Assembly: GCA_017559615.1 (NCBI GenBank)
Contig: JAFYRB010000071.1
Location: 1-21,280, forward strand
DNA length: 21,280 bases
Reading direction: 5' to 3'
From: Alistipes sp.
GTDB taxonomy: Bacteria > Bacteroidota > Bacteroidia > Bacteroidales > Rikenellaceae
Shown here: positions 16,071 to 21,280 of the stretch, piece by piece
Numbering within the stretch: position 1 is the stretch's first letter
How the letters are laid out: every line of letters begins with the position of its first letter
Made by a program: the position numbers and the translations under genes
The notes under the pieces: generated by a model
Seen by the model: only the letters and a program-made list of their open reading frames with translations
Told to the model about the DNA's origin: nothing
The model's database searches: none

Positions 16071-18482
16071 ATGAAGAGGTTTACTCAATTTTTCATAGCC
16101 GCAATGGTGCTTATCCTCGGCTCGGTGAGTGCGCTCTCGGCGCAACGCCTATCGCTGGGTGGCCGCGTAACGGACAACGCCGCGCAGCCCATTGCCTATG
16201 CTACCGTAGTGCTTGCGCAGAACGATATGCAGATTGCGGGAACTACAACAAATAGCGAGGGACGCTTCTCGCTCTCGGCTACGGCGGGCGACTACACCCT
16301 CAACATTACGTACATTGGATATAAGGCCACGCAGCTACCAATCTCGCTTACCGAGAGCATTACGCTGTCGGACATCATCCTCGAGGAGGAGAGCGAGAAT
16401 ATCGACGAGGTGGTGGTAACCGCGCAGCTCATACGCCGCGAGGCTGACCGCTTTGTGGTCGACATCGCAAACTCCCCAATTGCCATAGGTAAGGATGGCG
16501 AGGAGCTGCTAAAGAGCGCCCCAGGTGTATGGATTCAGGATAATAAAATCTCAATCAACGGCTCCTCAGGTACGAAGATTTACCTCAACGACCGCGAGGT
16601 AAAGATGGAGGATGAGCAGCTTATTGCCTACCTTCGCTCGCTACGTGCCGAGGATATTCAGCGCATAGAGGTTGTGCCACAGTCGGGTGCCGATTATGAC
16701 GCCTCATCGTCGGGCGGTATCATCAGGATTACCACCAAGAAGCGCATCGACTCGGGCCTTATGGGTAACGCCTCACTGGTTGTAAATGGCACAAAGGGAA
16801 TGTATCAGGTGATGCCTTCGGTATCGCTCAACTACAACCGCGGTAAGGTGAACGCCTATGGTCGTGCGTGGGCAGGAACATCTGGCAACGGCTATATCAC
16901 TGCGGAGCATACCGACTACACCTCGGGAACGGTGATTGACGCAGAGTCGCAACTTAGTAGCATCACAACGTGGGGTGGCGGCAACATCGGCGTCGTCTAC
17001 GATATCAACGACAAGCACTCCATTGGTGGCGAGGTACAATATAACTACTACGGCGGTGGTTCAAGCACCGATACCTGGACCCAGCATACCTCAACCGCAA
17101 CAACACGTAGCGACGGTGTATATGAGAATAGCTATAATAGCCAGATGGTTACAGCGACGCTCAACTACATCTATAAACTCGATGAGATGGGATCGACGTT
17201 GAAGCTCATTGGTGACTACACACGCAATACCTCGCCAAACAACAACCGCTACTTCGACTCGACATACGATATTCTCACACCGCTTATCTCGCGCGACTCG
17301 ACCTATCGTGATAACACACAGTCGCTCTATCAACTTGGTACTGCAACTATCGCCCTCGAGAAGGTGCTTTCGCCAAAGGTGGTGCTAAAGGCGGGCGCGA
17401 AGTACACCAATAACAATAACGACAACGAGGCGTACTACGAATATCTCGACAATGGTGCGTGGGTGGCAAACGATGATAAGAACTACGATATCGGCTATAC
17501 GGAGAATATCGGTGCGGCATACGTCATTGCTACGGCACGTCTTGGTCGCTTGAGCCTTGTGGGAGGTCTGCGTGGCGAGTACACCAACTTCCGCGATAAG
17601 AGTGGCGATGTAAAGCAAGACTACTTCGACATCTTCCCTAATGCCAACCTTTCGTACTCCCTCACCAAGGATGGCGCATACTCCCTCGTGGCGCAGTACT
17701 CACGTACCATAAGCCGTCCTTCGTTCTGGGCGCTCTCGCCAAACATCACCAAGATTTCGGAGTATATGATTCAGTGCGGAAACCCCGAGTTGAAGCCTTC
17801 GTACAACAACTCGCTATCGGTGACTGCGGTACTAAAGTATAAGTACACCCTTACGCTTGGTATGTCAATTATGCAGAACGCCATACAGCAGAGCACGATT
17901 GTCGATACGGCAAACCCCGAGGTACTCATTCTGAAGCATATTAACTACCCTACAATGAATAACTTCTTCGCATCGGCAAACCTCCCATTCCAATTCACAA
18001 AGTGGTGGGCCGCGAACTTCAACGTTATGGGAATGTATCTTGGTCAGCGCATCTATCCTGACGAGCCTGTGCGCCGCAATTTTATGGGATTTGCCAACGT
18101 GCAGATGTCGTTCATCCTTCCTAAGAACTTCTTTATCGAGGTAGACGGCAGGTATATGCACGGCATTGTGGCGGGTAACACACGCCTAAAGGATATGGGT
18201 AATATGAACATTATGCTAAAGAAGCGAATGCTTGACAATAAGCTCACCATAAGCCTCGGTGTGCAGAACGTTATCCCTACAACACAAGAGATTACAATCG
18301 AGGAGGCGACATTCAAGCGCACTATGACCGTAGACCAGCCTTGGCAGCGCCCTGCCGCGAAGCTCCAAATCTCCTATAACTTTAACACCGGAAAGCAGTT
18401 CCGCGCAAAGAGCGTAGAGAGTGGCTCGGCAGAGGACCTCGGACGTCTTGGTGGCGGTGGCAACAGCAACAACGGACAGTAA
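16071..18482 (+). CDS. Outer-membrane beta-barrel protein with carboxypeptidase-regulatory-like domain (TonB-receptor-like)
   Basis: 803 residues. A signal peptide (1-24, ending ALSA|Q) is followed by a CarboxypepD-regulatory-like beta-sandwich (about 28-112: LGGRVTDNAAQPIAYATVVL, YIGYKATQLPI), then a plug-like domain (about 118-225: VVVTAQLIRREADRFVVDI, LLKSAPGVWIQDN, DIQRIEVVPQSGADYDA, SGGIIRITTKK). The rest is a large barrel of alternating strands ending in LQISYNFNTGKQF and a short Gly/Asn-rich tail. This matches the 'outer membrane beta-barrel family' (OMP_b-brl_3) related to TonB-dependent receptors. No SusD partner is present, so this is not a classical glycan-uptake pair. It is under operator 2 and 25 nt upstream of the GIN lipoprotein. 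It may transport or serve as a surface platform; the substrate is unknown. Confidence 0.88.
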   Translation: MKRFTQFFIAAMVLILGSVSALSAQRLSLGGRVTDNAAQPIAYATVVLAQNDMQIAGTTTNSEGRFSLSATAGDYTLNITYIGYKATQLPISLTESITLSDIILEEESENIDEVVVTAQLIRREADRFVVDIANSPIAIGKDGEELLKSAPGVWIQDNKISINGSSGTKIYLNDREVKMEDEQLIAYLRSLRAEDIQRIEVVPQSGADYDASSSGGIIRITTKKRIDSGLMGNASLVVNGTKGMYQVMPSVSLNYNRGKVNAYGRAWAGTSGNGYITAEHTDYTSGTVIDAESQLSSITTWGGGNIGVVYDINDKHSIGGEVQYNYYGGGSSTDTWTQHTSTATTRSDGVYENSYNSQMVTATLNYIYKLDEMGSTLKLIGDYTRNTSPNNNRYFDSTYDILTPLISRDSTYRDNTQSLYQLGTATIALEKVLSPKVVLKAGAKYTNNNNDNEAYYEYLDNGAWVANDDKNYDIGYTENIGAAYVIATARLGRLSLVGGLRGEYTNFRDKSGDVKQDYFDIFPNANLSYSLTKDGAYSLVAQYSRTISRPSFWALSPNITKISEYMIQCGNPELKPSYNNSLSVTAVLKYKYTLTLGMSIMQNAIQQSTIVDTANPEVLILKHINYPTMNNFFASANLPFQFTKWWAANFNVMGMYLGQRIYPDEPVRRNFMGFANVQMSFILPKNFFIEVDGRYMHGIVAGNTRLKDMGNMNIMLKKRMLDNKLTISLGVQNVIPTTQEITIEEATFKRTMTVDQPWQRPAAKLQISYNFNTGKQFRAKSVESGSAEDLGRLGGGGNSNNGQ

Positions 18483-18507
18483 CTAACAACCTAAAACATA
18501 AGATATT

Positions 18508-19221
18508 ATGAGAACCATTTCACTATTTTTAAGCACGATACTCTTTACCTCGTGTATCAACATCATCTCTACGCAGAAGTTTGCCGAAGGGCCTATTGAG
18601 GAGCGTACACTTCCGCTCACCGAGGCTGTTAGAAGCATCGCCATTTCGAGTGGTGCAGATGTTATCGTGGACCCTACGCTTCCCGCCAACGAGATTCGCG
18701 TAACCACACACTCCGACATCTTCGACATCCTCGACATCTATGCCTATAACGACGAACTCAATATTGGTCTTACTTCGAACTTGCTACGTGCCAAGACCTT
18801 CGAGGTGCGCATCCCTGTACTTGCATACAAGGATATCGCCATATCGGGAGGTAGCGATTTTGCGTGGGATAACTGCGTTGCAGAGGAGTTATCTATTGCC
18901 GCTTCTGGAGGCGCGGATGTCGATATCACCTGCAATAGCTCAAAGATAAATTTAGCAATTTCGGGAGGTGCTGATGCCGAGATTTCGGGACGTTGCATAA
19001 CCCTCAATGTTGCTGCTTCGGGTGGCGCAGATGCCGACCTTGATGAGCTTATGGCCGAGAACGTCAACGTATCTGCTTCGGGAGGTGCCGACGTGGAGGT
19101 ATATGCCACAAAATCGCTTACGGTAAACGCCTCGGGAGGTTCGGACGTAGCATTCCGCGGCAACCCAGAGAAGAAAGATATCGAGCGCTCGGGTGGCGCA
19201 GATGTCTATGTAAACGACTAA
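18508..19221 (+). CDS. GIN-domain (DUF2807) putative lipoprotein
   Basis: 237 residues. A short hydrophobic N-terminus ends at Cys16 in LFTSC, a plausible lipobox, so the protein is probably a lipoprotein of the envelope. The body is a repetitive beta-ladder with eight SGGAD-type turns (residues 48, 113, 133, 152, 171, 191, 209, 228); the last seven recur every 18-20 residues, as in the 'head GIN' domain DUF2807, thought to fold as a beta-helix. There is no enzymatic motif. It is 25 nt downstream of the outer-membrane barrel gene and followed by a terminator, so it should be induced with it. Surface adhesion or partner binding is possible, but no function has been shown here. Confidence 0.87.
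   Translation: MRTISLFLSTILFTSCINIISTQKFAEGPIEERTLPLTEAVRSIAISSGADVIVDPTLPANEIRVTTHSDIFDILDIYAYNDELNIGLTSNLLRAKTFEVRIPVLAYKDIAISGGSDFAWDNCVAEELSIAASGGADVDITCNSSKINLAISGGADAEISGRCITLNVAASGGADADLDELMAENVNVSASGGADVEVYATKSLTVNASGGSDVAFRGNPEKKDIERSGGADVYVND
18844..19206 (+). repeat. In-gene tandem-like repeats encoding SGGAD turns
   Basis: Seven degenerate copies of a TCGGGAGGTGCGGAT-like 15-mer start near 18844, 18904, 18961, 19018, 19078, 19132 and 19189, that is every 54-60 nt. They keep frame and encode the SGG[AS]D turns. Synonymous differences between copies indicate old protein-level repeats, not a recent DNA expansion. Confidence 0.8.
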
Positions 19222-19244
19222 AAATCGACCTACAATCGACCATA

Positions 19245-19280
19245 AAGGGTAGTTCCTCGCCGAACTACCCTTATTTTTAT
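19245..19280 (+). terminator. Rho-independent terminator after the GIN lipoprotein gene
   Basis: A perfect 11-bp stem: AAGGGTAGTTC (19245-19255) with GAACTACCCTT (19262-19272), a 6-nt loop, followed by ATTTTTAT. It lies 23 nt past the stop codon and ends the outer-membrane operon. Confidence 0.9.
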
Positions 19281-19287
19281 CCAATAT

Positions 19288-19321
19288 TTTGACACAAGAT
19301 AATAAAAGATTATTATCTTTG
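19288..19321 (+). promoter_or_regulatory. Bacteroidales-type promoter for pyrD-like - cinA
   Basis: TTTG (19288-19291), 22 nt, then TATCTTTG (19314-19321) followed by CA, the same -7 sequence as upstream of plsC. The ATG at 19347 is 25 nt downstream, so the leader is very short. Confidence 0.7.
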
Positions 19322-19346
19322 CATAATATTTTCTATACGCAACGCT

Positions 19347-20363
19347 ATGAGACGCTCGTTATTCCAAAATATTCTATGGTTGCTTCCCGCCGAGGTGGCG
19401 CACAACATCCGTATGGCACTGCTGGGTGTAGTGGGCAAAATCCCTTCGGGCAAGTGGTGGTTAAAGGCGTGTCACGCCCCACGAAAAGAGAGTATCGAGC
19501 GCGAGGTCTTTGGACTCCATTTCCGCAACCCCATAGGTGTTGCTGCGGGATTCGACCCCAATGGCGATAGACTCGAGGAGTTGGCTGCTACGGGATTTGG
19601 ATTTGTGGAGATAGGCTCCGTAGTGCCACGCCCACAACCTGGCACGCCACGTCCCCGCATAAAGCGCATTCGCAGCAACAACTCACTTATCGACAACTCG
19701 GGATATCCAAGTCGTGGTCTGGAGTATATCCTCAACAACGTGCGTAACCGAAGTAGCTACACCCGCGACCTCGTTATAGGCTGCAACATTGGCCACCTCA
19801 CCGCCTCACACCGCGATGATATCACGAAGGAGTATCTGCGCGTCTTTAGAAATATGTATCAGTATGTCGACTACTTCGTAATCAACATCTCGTGCAACAC
19901 CTCTTCAAAGAGATTCGTGCCACGCTCACGCGACGAGATAGAGCAACTCATAGAGCCACTCTTTGAGTTTCGACGTGGTCAGCTCGACTACCGCCCTATA
20001 CTTCTCAAAATCTCGCCCGACCTAACACGTGAGGAGCTGGATACGATAGTTGACATCCTTATCGAGACGCCGTTGGATGGCATCGAGGCTGTTGCTGGCT
20101 CAATAGATATGGCACGTAAGAGCCCTGGAGCAGTGACGGGAGCGCTACTTACGAAACGCGCCATAGAGGTGGTGCGATACATCGCCGAGAAGTCAGGACA
20201 CAACTACCCTATTATCGGCTCGGGAGGTATGATGGAACCTGAGGATATTAGCAATATGCTTGAGGCTGGAGCGTCGCTCGTGGCACTCAACACGGGACTT
20301 CGCGAGAATGGACTTCGACTACTAAAGAAGGCTGCAAAAAAGATAGCTAAAAACAACGACTAA
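19347..20363 (+). CDS. PyrD-like class 2 dihydroorotate dehydrogenase homologue with altered active site
   Basis: 338 residues with the class 2 layout: helical N-terminus (1-48) that in the family sits on the membrane, then an FMN-binding TIM barrel (NPIGVAAGFDPNG, GFGFVEIGSVVPRPQPG at 83-99, ILLKISPDL with K221, GSGGM at 291-295 and GASLVALNTG). The family oxidises dihydroorotate to orotate with quinone. Several dihydroorotate-site residues differ: P71 replaces the usual Lys of GFDKNG; NRMGFNN reads DNSGYPS; the catalytic-loop SSPNT reads SCNT, with Cys183 in place of Ser and a proline missing; the TNTT asparagine aligns with A250. FMN binding seems kept, orotate chemistry is doubtful. Co-transcribed with cinA, 15 nt downstream. 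It may be a divergent PyrD or another flavoenzyme. Confidence 0.8.
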   Translation: MRRSLFQNILWLLPAEVAHNIRMALLGVVGKIPSGKWWLKACHAPRKESIEREVFGLHFRNPIGVAAGFDPNGDRLEELAATGFGFVEIGSVVPRPQPGTPRPRIKRIRSNNSLIDNSGYPSRGLEYILNNVRNRSSYTRDLVIGCNIGHLTASHRDDITKEYLRVFRNMYQYVDYFVINISCNTSSKRFVPRSRDEIEQLIEPLFEFRRGQLDYRPILLKISPDLTREELDTIVDILIETPLDGIEAVAGSIDMARKSPGAVTGALLTKRAIEVVRYIAEKSGHNYPIIGSGGMMEPEDISNMLEAGASLVALNTGLRENGLRLLKKAAKKIAKNND

Positions 20364-20378
20364 CAATAAACTTACGGG

Positions 20379-21280
20379 ATGAATGCTACGATTATAACCA
20401 TTGGTGATGAGATACTTATAGGTCAGATTGTTGACACCAACACCGCCTCGATATCTCGCAAGCTCAACGCCATAGGTCTTGCCATCAAGGAGAAGACCTC
20501 GATTGGCGACAGAGCCGAGGAGATTAAGGCGTGCGTGCAGCGCGCTATGGCGCAGAGCAAGGTGGTGATTATGACCGGAGGTCTCGGCCCTACGAAGGAT
20601 GATATCACCAAGACTACGCTTGCCGAGATGTTCAACTCTTCGCTTATCTACAACGAGGCGGAGGGCGAACATATCCGCACACTTCTGGCACGTCGCAACA
20701 TCCCATTTACCGACCTCAACCGCTCACAAGCTCTTGTTCCAGAGTGCTGCACAGTGCTACACAACGCCCACGGCACAGCACCAGGAATGTGGTTCGACAC
20801 CGAGGAGGGAAATATCGTAATCTCGCTACCTGGCGTACCATTTGAGATGGAACATCTTATGGACGAGGTGGTCGTACCACGCCTTAAGGAGTGTTTGGAG
20901 CTTCGTAGTATCGTACATAAGACACTTATCACACGCGGCATCCCCGAGTCGCTCCTTGCCGAGCGCATCGAGAAGTGGGAGGATGCCCTTCCAGAGTATA
21001 TGCACCTTGCCTATCTTCCTGCGCCAAATATCGTGCGCCTCAGACTCTCGGCTTATGACATTGAGAAGGAGTTGGCAGAGCGTGCCATAGAGAAGGAGTT
21101 CAACAAGCTACGTGAGATGATTGGCGAGAATATCGTAGGCTGGGAGGGTGCGACACTTGAGCAGCAGGTTCACGATATCCTAACACGTCGCAACCTAACC
21201 CTCGCAACAGCCGAAAGTTGCACGGGAGGCACTATCGCCTCGAAGTTTACCGCTATGGCGGGTGCTTCGGCATACTTCCT
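20379..21280 (+). CDS. cinA: CinA family protein (3' end outside window)
   Basis: 300 complete codons are visible from ATG 20379-20381. The N-terminal molybdopterin-binding-like (COG1058) domain shows MNATIITIGDEILIGQIVDTN (1-21; shown here in part: IITIGDEILIGQ), VIMTGGLGPTKDDIT (63-77) and ISLPGVPFEM (148-157). The C-terminal CinA amidase domain begins near 260 and has the TAESCTGG motif (277-284; catalytic Ser280), then the window ends. CinA proteins can hydrolyse ADP-ribose-type dinucleotides via the first domain and deamidate nicotinamide mononucleotide via the second, recycling NAD. Full length is usually about 410, so around 110 residues are missing. It starts 15 nt after the pyrD-like gene and shares its promoter. 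Confidence 0.95.
   Translation, partial: MNATIITIGDEILIGQIVDTNTASISRKLNAIGLAIKEKTSIGDRAEEIKACVQRAMAQSKVVIMTGGLGPTKDDITKTTLAEMFNSSLIYNEAEGEHIRTLLARRNIPFTDLNRSQALVPECCTVLHNAHGTAPGMWFDTEEGNIVISLPGVPFEMEHLMDEVVVPRLKECLELRSIVHKTLITRGIPESLLAERIEKWEDALPEYMHLAYLPAPNIVRLRLSAYDIEKELAERAIEKEFNKLREMIGENIVGWEGATLEQQVHDILTRRNLTLATAESCTGGTIASKFTAMAGASAYF

Noticed and set aside
18844..19206. Regular 54-60 nt repeats suggestive of a CRISPR array
   Set aside because: The repeats are degenerate, stay in frame, and encode SGGAD turns of a beta-ladder. There are no cas genes and no identical repeats.

Overview
The window looks like Bacteroidota chromosome, probably order Bacteroidales; a Rikenellaceae/Alistipes-like source is only a guess. 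Four things point there: promoters of the TTTG / TAnnTTTG type instead of -35/-10 sigma70 boxes, mostly weak Shine-Dalgarno sequences, a SusC-like outer-membrane barrel with an N-terminal carboxypeptidase-regulatory-like domain, and a GIN-domain (DUF2807) lipoprotein. I see no tRNA, rRNA, CRISPR, IS element or phage gene. Most of the window is core genome.

Region 1 (1-3480, minus strand): a conserved hypothetical acidic protein, rsmI, a WbbL-like GT2 glycosyltransferase and a polyprenyl-phosphate mannose synthase-like GT2 that runs off the left edge. They are tightly packed behind one Bacteroidales-type promoter. Region 2 (3527-13650, minus strand): plsC - parE - parC - aroK - murI - ftsK - lolA-like. 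This is a long same-strand run that begins at a typical TATCTTTG promoter and ends at a strong hairpin terminator. It combines membrane lipid synthesis, chromosome decatenation and translocation, a peptidoglycan precursor enzyme and lipoprotein transport.

Region 3 (13700-19280) is the accessory and most interesting part. A minus-strand operon (ABC ATPase, six-TM permease, YtrA-type GntR repressor, terminator) lies divergently from a plus-strand operon (beta-barrel outer-membrane protein, GIN-domain lipoprotein, terminator). Each of the two divergent promoters carries the same operator, GTGTATTA-N6-TAATACAC, exactly 2 nt downstream of its -7 box. This indicates that the local GntR protein co-regulates an inner-membrane ABC transporter and an outer-membrane/surface pair as one envelope module.

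Region 4 (19288-21280, plus strand): a divergent PyrD-like flavoprotein, in which several dihydroorotate-binding residues appear replaced, followed by cinA, cut by the right edge.

Main points for a second look: the paired operators; a perfect QLDLF sliding-clamp-type motif as the last five residues of ParC; the altered active site of the PyrD-like protein; and the GIN lipoprotein with eight SGGAD-type repeats.
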